Assembly: GCF_000816845.1 (NCBI RefSeq)
Contig: NZ_CP006877.1
Location: 873,501 to 937,500 of the forward strand
Source of the DNA: Rhizobium gallicum bv. gallicum R602sp
GTDB lineage: Bacteria > Pseudomonadota > Alphaproteobacteria > Rhizobiales > Rhizobiaceae
DNA: 64,000 bases
Direction of reading: 5' to 3'
The notes beneath the pieces were generated by a model. The model was given only the letters and a program-made list of their open reading frames with translations. It had not been told where the DNA came from and did no database searches. Of the stretch, positions 56,427 to 64,000 are shown in pieces. Numbering within the stretch: position 1 is the stretch's first letter; each line of letters opens with the position of its first letter. The translations under genes were made by a program, and so were the position numbers.

Positions 56427-58325
56427 ATGTCCGACGAAAGCCATTCACACGATCGCCACATCACGCCGCGCAAACTCTTCTATCTTACGCTCGGCTCCGT
56501 CGGCGTCGTCTATGGAGATATCGGTACCAGCCCGCTCTACGCATTCCGCGAAGCGCTGAAGCCGATCGCGCACGATGGGATCACCCGTTTCGAGATCATC
56601 AGCCTTATCTCGCTGATGCTCTGGGCACTGACGATCATCGTCACCCTCAAATATGTCCTTCTGCTGCTGCGCGCCGATAACGAAGGCGAGGGCGGCACAC
56701 TCTCCCTGCTTGCCCTGTTGATGAAGACGGCGAACGGGCACACCGCATTGCTGCTTACACTCGGCATGGCAGGTGCGGCTCTGTTTCTGGGCGATGCGAT
56801 GATTACGCCGGCGCTGTCGGTTCTGTCTGCCGTTGAAGGCGTTAAGCTGATGGCCCCGAGCCTGTCGGCCTACATCGTGCCGATTTCGGCGGCCATTCTT
56901 GTCGTGCTGTTCGTTTTCCAATCGCACGGCACCGGCGTCATGGCCCGTTTTTTCGGACCGATCACCGCGCTCTGGTTCATCGTCATGGCGATTGCCGGCA
57001 TTTCGCATATCTCCGACGACTACGGGATCTTGGCAGCCTTCAATCCGTATTATGCCGTCAGCTTCCTACTCCACGAGGGATTCTTCGGCATCATTGTTCT
57101 GGGTGCGGTCTTTTTGACGGTGACCGGCGCCGAAGCGCTTTACGCCGATCTTGGCCATTTTGGCCGACGCCCGATCCAGTGGGCCTGGTTCGCGCTGGTC
57201 TTCCCGTCGCTCGCGCTGAACTATCTCGGCCAGGGCGCGCTCGTCCTCGGCAATCCGCAGGCGATGTCCGAGCCCTTCTATCTCATGTTCCCGAAGTGGG
57301 CGCTGCCTTTTGCCGTCATACTGGCGACGGCTGCAACCATCATCGCCAGCCAGGCGGTCATCACCGGCGCCTTTTCGCTCGTGCGCCAGGGGATCAACCT
57401 CGGCTTCCTGCCGCGCATGGAGATCCTCTTCACATCGGAGACCAATACCGGGCAGATTTTCCTGCCGACGGTCAACACGGTCCTCTTCCTGGGCGTCATG
57501 TTCCTGGTCATCACCTTCCAGACGTCGGAAGCTCTTGCAACGGCTTACGGCATCTCGGTCACCGGCGCGATGGTCGTCACCACAATCATGACCTTCGAAT
57601 TCGTGCGGACGCGCTGGAACTGGTCGGCTTCGATCGCAACGATCGTTCTGTTGCCGCTGCTTGTGCTGGAACTGATCTTCCTCGGTGCCAACCTGCTCAA
57701 GATCCACGACGGCGGCTATATTCCGATCCTCATCGCCACCGCCTTCATCGTTGTCATGTGGACCTGGCGCCGCGGCACGGCGCTCCTCATGGAAAAGACC
57801 CGCCACACGGATATTCCGCTGCCTTCCTTTGTCAGTTCCATCGAGCGCAAGAGCGATCACTCGCCTGCCCATGTGCCGGGTACCGCGATTTTCCTCACCA
57901 GCGATCCGGAATCGGCGCCCGCAGCCCTGCTTCACAATCTAAAGCACAACCATGTCCTGCATGACCGCAACGTCATCCTGACGATCCGCACGGTCAACAA
58001 GCCGCGCGTTGCGAACTCCGAACGCTACAAGGTCGAGCAGGTTTCCGAGCGCTTCTCGCGTGTCGAGCTGCTCTTCGGCTTCATGGAAACGCAGAACGTC
58101 TCCCAGGCTCTCGCAGCACTTAGAAAGACCGGGCTGAAGTTCGACATCATGACGACCTCCTTCTATCTCGGCCGGCGCAAGCTGGTGCCGGATGCGAAAT
58201 CCGGAATGCCTTACTGGCAGGACCGGCTCTATATCGCGCTCGCCAACGCGGCAGCAAACCCCTCCGACTACTTCCGTCTTCCGGCGAACCGCGTAGTCGA
58301 ACTCGGCTCGCACGTCATCATCTGA
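56427..58325 (+). CDS. kup: low-affinity potassium uptake protein Kup
   Basis: A 632-residue K+/H+ symporter of the KUP/HAK/KT family. It has about twelve membrane helices. The [18 protein letters not shown] signature lies at the first helix, [17 protein letters not shown] near residue 115, and a cytosolic C-terminal domain starts near 460. Length and motif order are normal. It begins 18 bp after corA and may share its transcript, giving a cation-transport pair. Confidence 0.96.
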   Translation: MSDESHSHDRHITPRKLFYLTLGSVGVVYGDIGTSPLYAFREALKPIAHDGITRFEIISLISLMLWALTIIVTLKYVLLLLRADNEGEGGTLSLLALLMKTANGHTALLLTLGMAGAALFLGDAMITPALSVLSAVEGVKLMAPSLSAYIVPISAAILVVLFVFQSHGTGVMARFFGPITALWFIVMAIAGISHISDDYGILAAFNPYYAVSFLLHEGFFGIIVLGAVFLTVTGAEALYADLGHFGRRPIQWAWFALVFPSLALNYLGQGALVLGNPQAMSEPFYLMFPKWALPFAVILATAATIIASQAVITGAFSLVRQGINLGFLPRMEILFTSETNTGQIFLPTVNTVLFLGVMFLVITFQTSEALATAYGISVTGAMVVTTIMTFEFVRTRWNWSASIATIVLLPLLVLELIFLGANLLKIHDGGYIPILIATAFIVVMWTWRRGTALLMEKTRHTDIPLPSFVSSIERKSDHSPAHVPGTAIFLTSDPESAPAALLHNLKHNHVLHDRNVILTIRTVNKPRVANSERYKVEQVSERFSRVELLFGFMETQNVSQALAALRKTGLKFDIMTTSFYLGRRKLVPDAKSGMPYWQDRLYIALANAAANPSDYFRLPANRVVELGSHVII

Positions 58326-58340
58326 CACGTTTTCCAGACA

Positions 58341-58365
58341 GTCTTCTCCCCGCGGGGGAGAAGAC
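58341..58365. repeat. perfect palindrome after kup (terminator or RIME remnant)
   Basis: GTCTTCTCCCC - GCG - GGGGAGAAGAC: an 11-bp perfect stem with a 3-base loop, followed by GAAAAACC. The CTCCCC arm resembles those of the elements at 3398 and 13876. It probably terminates kup transcription. Confidence 0.7.
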
Positions 58366-58420
58366 GAAAAACCGCTCAGGATGAATTCTGGCACACCGCA
58401 TTAACCAAGCATCAAGGTTA

Positions 58421-59650
58421 ATGGGTGATTTTTGTCTGACTGTTGAAGCGTCCCGTGTCCGGAGTCTGGCGTTGCGTCGAATTCGCGTTTTCCGCAGCAA
58501 GCTGCGTTTTCTCCCTCAGAGCTGGATTTCACCCGCCATCTTCGGCATTTGCGGGTGGCTCGCATCCCCCACCATCGCATCGCATGCCGACCTCGCCGCC
58601 ATGCTCGCCGGGCTTGATCAAAGCCGCGACAACTGGCGCATGGTGATGACAAATTCTCCGGCGGGCTCCATTCATCAGGCCGAACTCGCTTTCGCGGATC
58701 CGATTGTGACGGGAACGATCGCGGCCGGCGCGGGCATGGTTCTTCCGGATGGCCGCAAGGTTGCCTTTGTCGCGAAAGGCAAGGGCCACGAGGAAACGCC
58801 GGACGAAGACCGCGTCAACCGCGGAACCAAGAAAGGCCGCATCGTCGCCGTCGAGAAGATGCAGCCGCCGAAGGATTTCTCCGCCGGCTCCATTCTCCAG
58901 CGCACACAGCTCCTTTTCCAGCCGAGCTTCGCCATCAAGGACAAGTCCGCCTTCGTGAAGCCGAAGATCATGGGCAAGGAAATCGAGATCGCCACCAATT
59001 TCTACAGGAAGCAGCCGGTCATGCCGGAACCCGGTGTTCCGGCGATGCTTGCAGGCCTCGTCACGAGCAACAAGGCCGACGTGCTGGCGACCGCCTATGC
59101 GCCGGCAGCCCCGGACTACGCCCGTCAATCGCCCTTCGACTCGATCCTCGCCGATCAGGCAAATGACGGCCGCTTCGTCCCGCAGATTGGCGCGGGCGAT
59201 CACGCATGGGCGGCGAGCATCCTGCCGGCCAGCGTGTTTTCGGCGCGCGAGCAGCAGTGCCTTGCATCTGGCATCTATTTCGAAGCTCGCGGCGAATCGG
59301 TAAAGGGGCAGGCCGCAGTCGCGCAGGTCATCCTCAACCGCGTCAGGAACCCGGCCTACCCGAAAACCATCTGCGGCGTTGTCTACCAGAACGAAGACTG
59401 GCGGAACCGCTGCCAGTTTTCCTTTGCCTGCGACAACATCCGCGATCGCGTGAACTCCGAAAATCACTGGCGCGTTGCCCGCGACGTCGCCATGGCCGTC
59501 ACGGCCGGCAAGATCTGGCTTCCGCAAGTCGGCTCGGCTACACATTATCATGCGGTCTATGTCCGGCCGAAATGGGCAAGGACCATGGAAAAGGTCGGCC
59601 GGATCGGCCTGCACGTCTTCTACCGCACCTATGGCGGCGGCTGGAGCTGA
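58421..59650 (+). CDS. SleB-type cell wall hydrolase (Hydrolase_2 domain)
   Basis: A 409-residue exported protein. A basic N-terminus and a membrane/signal segment (FLPQSWISPAIFGICGWLAS) precede about 220 residues of unassigned sequence. The C-terminal domain from about residue 285 is the SleB/CwlJ hydrolase fold: REQQCLASGIYFEARGESVK supplies the catalytic Glu, then CGVVYQNEDWRNRCQFSF and ATHYHAVYVRPKW. Such enzymes cut the peptidoglycan glycan strand; in non-sporulating rhizobia they act in wall remodelling. ATG at 58421; internal starts are possible. Single gene. Confidence 0.9.
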   Translation: MGDFCLTVEASRVRSLALRRIRVFRSKLRFLPQSWISPAIFGICGWLASPTIASHADLAAMLAGLDQSRDNWRMVMTNSPAGSIHQAELAFADPIVTGTIAAGAGMVLPDGRKVAFVAKGKGHEETPDEDRVNRGTKKGRIVAVEKMQPPKDFSAGSILQRTQLLFQPSFAIKDKSAFVKPKIMGKEIEIATNFYRKQPVMPEPGVPAMLAGLVTSNKADVLATAYAPAAPDYARQSPFDSILADQANDGRFVPQIGAGDHAWAASILPASVFSAREQQCLASGIYFEARGESVKGQAAVAQVILNRVRNPAYPKTICGVVYQNEDWRNRCQFSFACDNIRDRVNSENHWRVARDVAMAVTAGKIWLPQVGSATHYHAVYVRPKWARTMEKVGRIGLHVFYRTYGGGWS

Positions 59651-59799
59651 GGAAAAGCCGGTCCGGCAGCGGATTTCAGCGCCGATCATCGGCTTCGAAA
59701 GCGGATTCTTTCGCTCGAATTTTCAACGCAGTGTGAAATTCGGATCAAATCATTGATTCGGAACGATAATTTTATGGCTGGACATAAGCTTCCTACGCC

Positions 59800-59828
59800 T
59801 TGACTATGGTTTCCCCTAAAACTATGTT
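59800..59828 (+). promoter_or_regulatory. promoter of the F0 ATP synthase operon
   Basis: TTGACT at 59800-59805, a 17-bp spacer and TATGTT at 59823-59828, a good sigma-70 match about 105 bp upstream of atpI. The gap 59651-59932 contains nothing else I recognise. Confidence 0.6.
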
Positions 59829-59932
59829 GCGCGCGACTTCAGAACGGGCCGAAAGGTTTTCAGACCTTGTGTCCGTTGTCCTGAAAACCGGGGTAGCGGG
59901 GATCGCGGACAGCGGAAGACGAGGAGGAAGCC

Positions 59933-60277
59933 ATGGCGGATGACCGCGAGGAAAGTCTTGAAAAGCGCCGTGCGCAGCTGGGAGCGAAGCTCAGAGCCAA
60001 GCGCATAGATGCGGGAGAGGACGAGGCGAACGAAGCCCGCGCCGAGGTAAGCCGCAAAGGCTATGCTGAGGCGATGAAGCTTTCGAGCGAGTTCATTTCC
60101 GCCATCGTCGTCGGTGCCCTTCTTGGCTATCTTTTGGACCGTTTTGTCGGCACGGCGCCTTGGGGGTTGATTGTTCTTCTGCTTCTCGGTTTCTGTGCCG
60201 GCGTTTTGAACGTTCTTCGTGCTGCAGGCAAGGTTGCAAAACCGGAGCCTGGAGAGGCCGAAAACGGCAAGAAATAG
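59933..60277 (+). CDS. atpI: ATP synthase protein I
   Basis: A 114-residue inner-membrane protein. A charged N-terminal half (DREESLEKRRAQLGAKLRAK) is followed by two helices (FISAIVVGALLGYLLDRFVG and GLIVLLLLGFCAGVLNVL). AtpI assists assembly of the c-ring and is not part of the finished enzyme. It leads the F0 operon atpI-B-E-b'-b. ATG at 59933 follows a GAGGAGGAAG site. Confidence 0.9.
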   Translation: MADDREESLEKRRAQLGAKLRAKRIDAGEDEANEARAEVSRKGYAEAMKLSSEFISAIVVGALLGYLLDRFVGTAPWGLIVLLLLGFCAGVLNVLRAAGKVAKPEPGEAENGKK

Positions 60278-60346
60278 GGCAGCGTGCCAGCGCTTTGTCC
60301 AGTGTGATGATCCCGCAATCGCGGGCCAAAGAGGAGAGAACAAGCG

Positions 60347-61099
60347 GTGTCTAACGATCCGACCCATCAGTTCCTGATCCAGAAGATTGTGCCGATCGAA
60401 ATTGGCGGAATTGATTTCTCGTTTACCAACGCTTCTCTCTTCATGGCGGCATCCGCTGCCGTTGCCGCAGGCTTCCTTTATTTCTCGACGTCAAACCGCG
60501 CGATCGTTCCCGGCCGCTCGCAATCGGTCGCCGAAATGTCTTACGAATTCATCGCCGGAATGCTGAAGGAAGGCGCAGGAACCAAGGGGATGAAGTTCTT
60601 CCCGCTGGTCTTTTCGCTCTTCATGTTCGTGCTGACGGCAAACCTGCTTGGCATGTTTCCGTATTTCTTCACGGTGACGAGCCAGATCATCGTCACCTTC
60701 GCCTTGGCACTGCTCGTCATCGGCACCGTTCTCGTCTACGGCTTCTATAAGCACGGCTTCCATTTCCTGAATGTCTTCGTGCCCTCGGGCGTGCCAGGCA
60801 TTCTTCTGCCGCTGGTGGTGACGATCGAAATCATCTCCTTCCTGTCCCGCCCCATTTCACTTTCTGTTCGTCTTTTCGCCAATATGCTCGCCGGTCACAT
60901 CACGCTGAAGGTGTTCGCAGGCTTCGTCGCCTCGCTTGGAGCCCTCGGTGCAGTCGGTGTCGGCGGTGCCATTCTTCCCCTGATCATGACGGTCGCCCTG
61001 ACCGGTCTCGAGTTCCTCGTCGCCTTCCTTCAGGCTTACGTCTTTGCGGTGCTGACTTGCATGTACCTCAACGACGCAATTCACCCGGGTGGCCACTAA
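60347..61099 (+). CDS. atpB: ATP synthase F0 subunit a
   Basis: A 250-residue membrane subunit forming the proton half-channels next to the c-ring. The essential Arg is in [14 protein letters not shown], and the conserved [15 protein letters not shown] end follows. It has about five or six helices. It begins at a GTG at 60347 behind GAGGAGAG. The usual alphaproteobacterial length and position in the operon. Confidence 0.96.
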   Translation: MSNDPTHQFLIQKIVPIEIGGIDFSFTNASLFMAASAAVAAGFLYFSTSNRAIVPGRSQSVAEMSYEFIAGMLKEGAGTKGMKFFPLVFSLFMFVLTANLLGMFPYFFTVTSQIIVTFALALLVIGTVLVYGFYKHGFHFLNVFVPSGVPGILLPLVVTIEIISFLSRPISLSVRLFANMLAGHITLKVFAGFVASLGALGAVGVGGAILPLIMTVALTGLEFLVAFLQAYVFAVLTCMYLNDAIHPGGH

Positions 61100-61167
61100 G
61101 GATACCGACATTGACGTCAACGGGCGTCAGTCAATTCGCCGCAACAACCATTTCAAAGGAGTTCAAC

Positions 61168-61395
61168 ATGGAAGCGGAAGCAGCAAAGTTCATCGGTGCA
61201 GGTCTGGCTTGCTTTGGTATGGCCGGTACGGCTCTCGGCCTCGGCAACATCTTCGGCAACTACCTCGCCGGCGCTCTGCGCAACCCCTCTGCCGCTGACA
61301 GCCAGTTCGGCCGTCTGGTTTTCGGCTTCGCCGTTACGGAAGCTCTGGGCATCTTCTCGCTGCTCGTCGCTCTCCTTCTGCTCTTCGCCGTCTAA
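61168..61395 (+). CDS. atpE: ATP synthase F0 subunit c
   Basis: A 75-residue two-helix proteolipid forming the rotating c-ring. Helix 1 contains the Gly-rich [21 protein letters not shown]. The polar loop is [10 protein letters not shown], and helix 2 carries the proton-binding Glu in [18 protein letters not shown]. The sequence fits a proton (not sodium) type. ATG at 61168 with AAAGGAG ahead; an open frame from 61057 is ignored as it overlaps atpB. Confidence 0.97.
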   Translation: MEAEAAKFIGAGLACFGMAGTALGLGNIFGNYLAGALRNPSAADSQFGRLVFGFAVTEALGIFSLLVALLLLFAV

Positions 61396-61473
61396 TATCG
61401 GCGGATTGAGGGATCACGGCCTGCGACCAGCAAGCCGTGATCCTTTGTATTTGCAGTACACCTGGAGGTGAGC

Positions 61474-62115
61474 ATGTTTTTTGTGACCCCGGCCTATGCT
61501 CAAGAAGCTCCGGCGGGAACGGCAGAACCGGGTGCAGCGCCCGCCACGGACCCGCATGCCGCTCCGGCGCCCGGCGAGGTCCATACCGAGACCGGCGTTC
61601 CCGGTGGCGAGCATGGCGGCGGTGTTTTCCCGCCTTTCGATTCGTCGACTTACGCATCCCAGCTTCTGTGGCTGGCGATCACCTTCGCCGTTTTCTTCTT
61701 GCTCATGCAAAAGGTCATTACGCCGCGAATCGGCGGTATCCTCGAGCAGCGCCATAAGCGCATCTCGCAGGATCTCGACGAGGCAAGCCGCCTGAAGGCG
61801 GAAGCCGATGCGGACGTTGCAGCCTATGAAGCTGAACTCGCTGCGGCCCGCGCCAAGTCGAACTCGATCGGCTCTGCCGCGCGAGACGCCGCCAAGGCCA
61901 AGGCCGAAGAAGATCGCCGCTCCGTCGAAGCGAGCCTCTCCGAGAAGCTGAAAGCTGCCGAGGGCCGCATCGCCGACATCAAGGCGAAGGCATTTGCAGA
62001 CGTCGGCACGATTGCCGAGGAAACGGCCGCTGCCGTTATCGAACAGCTGATTGGTGGCACAACCGCCAAGACCGACGTTGCTGCTGCTGTCGCAGCCGCC
62101 AAGAAGGAGGCTTGA
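61474..62115 (+). CDS. atpG: ATP synthase F0 subunit b'
   Basis: A 213-residue peripheral-stalk subunit. A Pro/Ala/His-rich N-terminus is followed by one membrane helix ([20 protein letters not shown]) and a long Ala/Lys/Glu-rich coiled coil. The extra second b subunit is typical of alphaproteobacteria. ATG at 61474 follows GGAGGTGAGC; a GTG at 61468 overlaps that site. The gene symbol follows rhizobial usage and can be confused with the F1 gamma gene. Spaced 3 bp from atpF. Confidence 0.93.
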   Translation: MFFVTPAYAQEAPAGTAEPGAAPATDPHAAPAPGEVHTETGVPGGEHGGGVFPPFDSSTYASQLLWLAITFAVFFLLMQKVITPRIGGILEQRHKRISQDLDEASRLKAEADADVAAYEAELAAARAKSNSIGSAARDAAKAKAEEDRRSVEASLSEKLKAAEGRIADIKAKAFADVGTIAEETAAAVIEQLIGGTTAKTDVAAAVAAAKKEA

Positions 62116-62118
62116 TCG

Positions 62119-62604
62119 ATGGAATTTGATGCAACTTTCTTCGCCTTTGTCGGCCTCGTCCTGTTCCTGGCCCTCGTCGTCTATCTGAAGGTTCCGGGCA
62201 TGATGGCAAAGTCGCTTGACGACCGCGCCGACCAGATCCGCAACGAGCTGGCCGAAGCCAAGCGTCTGCGCGAAGAGGCTCAGCATCTGCTGGCCGAATA
62301 CCAGCGAAAGCGCAAGGAAGCGGAAGCGGAGGCTGCGCATATCGTCGCCGCCGCCGAGCGCGAAGCCGAGATGCTGACTGCCGAGGCGAAGAAAAAGACG
62401 GAAGAGTTCGTCGCCAACCGCACGGTCCTTTCGGAACAGAAGATCAAGCAGGCGGAAGCCGATGCGATGAAAGCCGTCCGTTCGGCTGCCGTCGATCTGG
62501 CGATCAGCGCGGCCGAAACGGTTCTCGCCAAGAAGGCCGACGGCAAGGTCCAGACCGACCTCTTCAAGGGTGCCGTCGGCGAAGTGAAGACGCGCTTGAA
62601 CTGA
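62119..62604 (+). CDS. atpF: ATP synthase F0 subunit b
   Basis: A 161-residue peripheral-stalk subunit with one N-terminal membrane helix (ATFFAFVGLVLFLALVVYLK) and a charged coiled coil to the end. It pairs with the b' subunit encoded just upstream to hold F1 against F0. The ATG at 62119 is 3 bp after the b' stop. Followed by a strong terminator, so no F1 genes are cotranscribed. Confidence 0.95.
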   Translation: MEFDATFFAFVGLVLFLALVVYLKVPGMMAKSLDDRADQIRNELAEAKRLREEAQHLLAEYQRKRKEAEAEAAHIVAAAEREAEMLTAEAKKKTEEFVANRTVLSEQKIKQAEADAMKAVRSAAVDLAISAAETVLAKKADGKVQTDLFKGAVGEVKTRLN

Positions 62605-62626
62605 GCGTTCTTTCATGTTGATCTGG

Positions 62627-62652
62627 AAAGGCCCCGGCAACGGGGCTTTTTT
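62627..62652 (+). terminator. rho-independent terminator of the F0 operon
   Basis: AAAG + GCCCCG stem, GCAA loop, CGGGGC and TTTTTT, ending 22 bp after the atpF stop codon. Confidence 0.92.
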
Positions 62653-62686
62653 ATTGGCGGCGGTGCGGCTGCCCGGAGAGTTGCTG

Positions 62687-63448
62687 ATGCTGAAGGATGA
62701 GACGGGTTCCGGACCGATCTTGCGTGACGGGCTCGTATGGCGCGCCACGCGTCCATGGACTGCGAATGTGCATTCCCTCTTTCGCCACCTGAAGCAGTGC
62801 GGCTTCGCTTCAGCGCCGCGATCGGCAGGCTATGATGAGAATTTCGAGCGCGTGACTTTTATTGAGGGCGAGTGCGGCGACCTCGATAGTGTCCAAATGC
62901 GCTTGGACACGGTACTGACTTCTGCGGCGCGATTGCTGCGCATCTACCACGATTGCTCGACATCCTTTCAGGGGGCCGCTGAAGGCGCCTGGCAGCTTAA
63001 GCCGAAGCCGCCGTTTGAAGTCATCTGTCACGGCGATTTTGCACCGTACAACGTCGTCATGCGCGACGGCAAAGCGATAGGCATCATCGATTTCGAAGCG
63101 GCACATCCCGGTCCGAGGCTCTGGGATATCGCCTATGCTGTCTATCGATGGGCGCCGCTGTCGAGACATATCGCGGTAGAGAGCATCGTCACGATAGAAA
63201 CGCAGATCAACCGGGCGCGGGACTTCCTCGACGGTTACGGCTTGCCAGCCGATGAACGCGCCGCTTTGCCCGATCTTGTCATCGAGCGTTTGAAGGGGCT
63301 TGTCGCTTTCATGGAAGCGGAAGAGGCGCGGGGATCGGAAAAATACCGCAAGGATATCGAAGACGGCCACCATCGGCTTTTTCGCGATGACATCGGCTAC
63401 ATCCGCGGTCATCGGGCTCAGATCGCGGCCGGTATCATGGCCAATTGA
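62687..63448 (+). CDS. aminoglycoside phosphotransferase-fold (APH) kinase
   Basis: A 253-residue protein of the APH/choline-kinase fold. The catalytic loop is ICHGDFAPYNVVM (Asp and Asn) and the metal Asp is in GIIDFEAAHPGPRLWDIAYA. An ORF runs from 62615 through the atp terminator, but ATG at 62687 has GGAGAG eight bases upstream. The N-terminal lobe is short and lacks an obvious Gly-rich loop. Probably a small-molecule or sugar kinase; resistance to aminoglycosides should not be assumed from the fold. Confidence 0.85.
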   Translation: MLKDETGSGPILRDGLVWRATRPWTANVHSLFRHLKQCGFASAPRSAGYDENFERVTFIEGECGDLDSVQMRLDTVLTSAARLLRIYHDCSTSFQGAAEGAWQLKPKPPFEVICHGDFAPYNVVMRDGKAIGIIDFEAAHPGPRLWDIAYAVYRWAPLSRHIAVESIVTIETQINRARDFLDGYGLPADERAALPDLVIERLKGLVAFMEAEEARGSEKYRKDIEDGHHRLFRDDIGYIRGHRAQIAAGIMAN

Positions 63449-63632
63449 TTGAGCCGGCAGCACGCCGAAGCGGTGAATCCTGCCACAAAGCCGCCGCTTG
63501 ATTGTCGGCAGATCGCCTTCCTATTGCCGCACCGAAAACGCCTGAGAGTCACATTGTCGCCGGATCGTTCCTCAACCCTAACCGGCGGCCAAGGCACTAT
63601 GTCGCCGTCCATGCCACCACAGAGGAATGAAT

Positions 63633-64000
63633 ATGATCACACGTTTTACCCCTGTTGCATCGTTGACCGCTGCAGCTCTCAGCTTGATGTTTTTCAGCAG
63701 CCCCGCGTCCGCACAGCAGGCAGCTCCAGCGCAGCAACCGGTTCAAGCGCAACCAGAAGGCAAAGGCGCGGCCGCAGCCGTCAGCGATCAGAAAATCGAG
63801 GCCTTTGCGGTCGCCTATCTTCAGGTTGACCAGGTTAGGCAGGAATACTCGGCCAAGATCGGAGCAACACAGGACACGGCAGCCAAGCAACAGCTGCAGA
63901 CTGAAGCCAGTAAGCAAATGGTACAGGCCGTGGAAGCCTCTCCAGGCATCTCGCTGGATGAGTACAACTCAATTCTAACCGCCGCGCAGAACGATCCGGC
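63633..64000 (+). CDS. DUF4168 domain secreted protein, cut by window edge
   Basis: The start and about 122 residues are visible. The signal peptide MITRFTPVASLTAAALSLMF ends near ASAQQ, followed by a Gln/Ala-rich stretch and a helical DUF4168 domain (SDQKIEAFAVAYLQVDQVRQ, GISLDEYNSILTAAQND). Function unknown. ATG at 63633 follows AGAGGAATGAAT. The reading frame continues past 64000. Confidence 0.85.
   Translation, partial: MITRFTPVASLTAAALSLMFFSSPASAQQAAPAQQPVQAQPEGKGAAAAVSDQKIEAFAVAYLQVDQVRQEYSAKIGATQDTAAKQQLQTEASKQMVQAVEASPGISLDEYNSILTAAQNDP

Noticed and set aside
62687..63448. Aminoglycoside resistance gene
   Set aside because: Only the general APH fold motifs (HGDxxxxN, DFE) are present; these occur in many small-molecule kinases, so a resistance call is not supported.

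Overview
The window is high-GC, densely coded DNA that reads as ordinary chromosome of an alphaproteobacterium of the Rhizobiaceae, most likely Rhizobium or a close relative. The evidence is a split ATP synthase with the F0 operon (atpI-B-E-b'-b) on its own, a HisZ/short-HisG pair, a pmbA-cysQ-DUF4170-waaA-lpxK-DUF2093-mutL lipid A block, CIRCE-controlled groESL, and inverted-repeat intergenic elements of the RIME kind. I see no rRNA, tRNA, CRISPR, prophage, insertion sequence or plasmid functions.

0-12 kb: a LysR regulator cut by the window edge faces the glcDEF glycolate oxidase operon. Then come a small secreted protein, two tandem L,D-transpeptidases, tag plus a secreted protein, a HAD phosphatase, an aldo/keto reductase, a DUF305 protein next to a frameshifted small secreted protein, and a SAM-methyltransferase-like protein. 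12-17.3 kb: hisS-hisZ-hisG, DoxX, and a nu-class-like glutathione transferase. 17.4-20 kb is the only decayed part. A PEP mutase/isocitrate lyase-like gene and a convergent small gene both carry several frameshifts, followed by an orphan PAS-like ORF and a gene-poor stretch.

20-31 kb: groEL-groES, a HAD-IIA phosphatase, ribF, ileS, a lipoprotein, a frameshifted DUF1648-like membrane protein, tadA, a pseudouridine synthase with a long Arg/Asp/Gly repeat tail, and rsmD. 31-46 kb: a patatin, a CPA2 antiporter, then pmbA, cysQ, DUF4170, waaA, a HAD phosphatase, lpxK, DUF2093 and mutL, which make and complete the inner core/lipid A. They are followed by a PAS-PAS-receiver protein without a kinase and a GGDEF-EAL protein.

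46-64 kb: a PRC-barrel protein; a sugar-acid cluster (SDR dehydrogenase, dgoK, dgoA, SMP-30 lactonase) under a divergent IclR regulator, fitting De Ley-Doudoroff galactose catabolism; a LuxR solo; an Rsm22-like methyltransferase; a cysteine-free Mrp/ApbC ATPase; corA; kup; a SleB-type cell wall hydrolase; the F0 operon; an APH-like kinase; and a truncated DUF4168 protein.

I found no clearly new multi-gene system. The observations most worth a second look are the cysteine-free Mrp protein, the LuxR solo lacking the usual acyl-homoserine-lactone contacts, the kinase-less PAS/receiver protein beside a c-di-GMP enzyme, and the cluster of frameshifted genes at 17.4-18.7 kb. All identifications rest on motif reading by eye; no database search was run.
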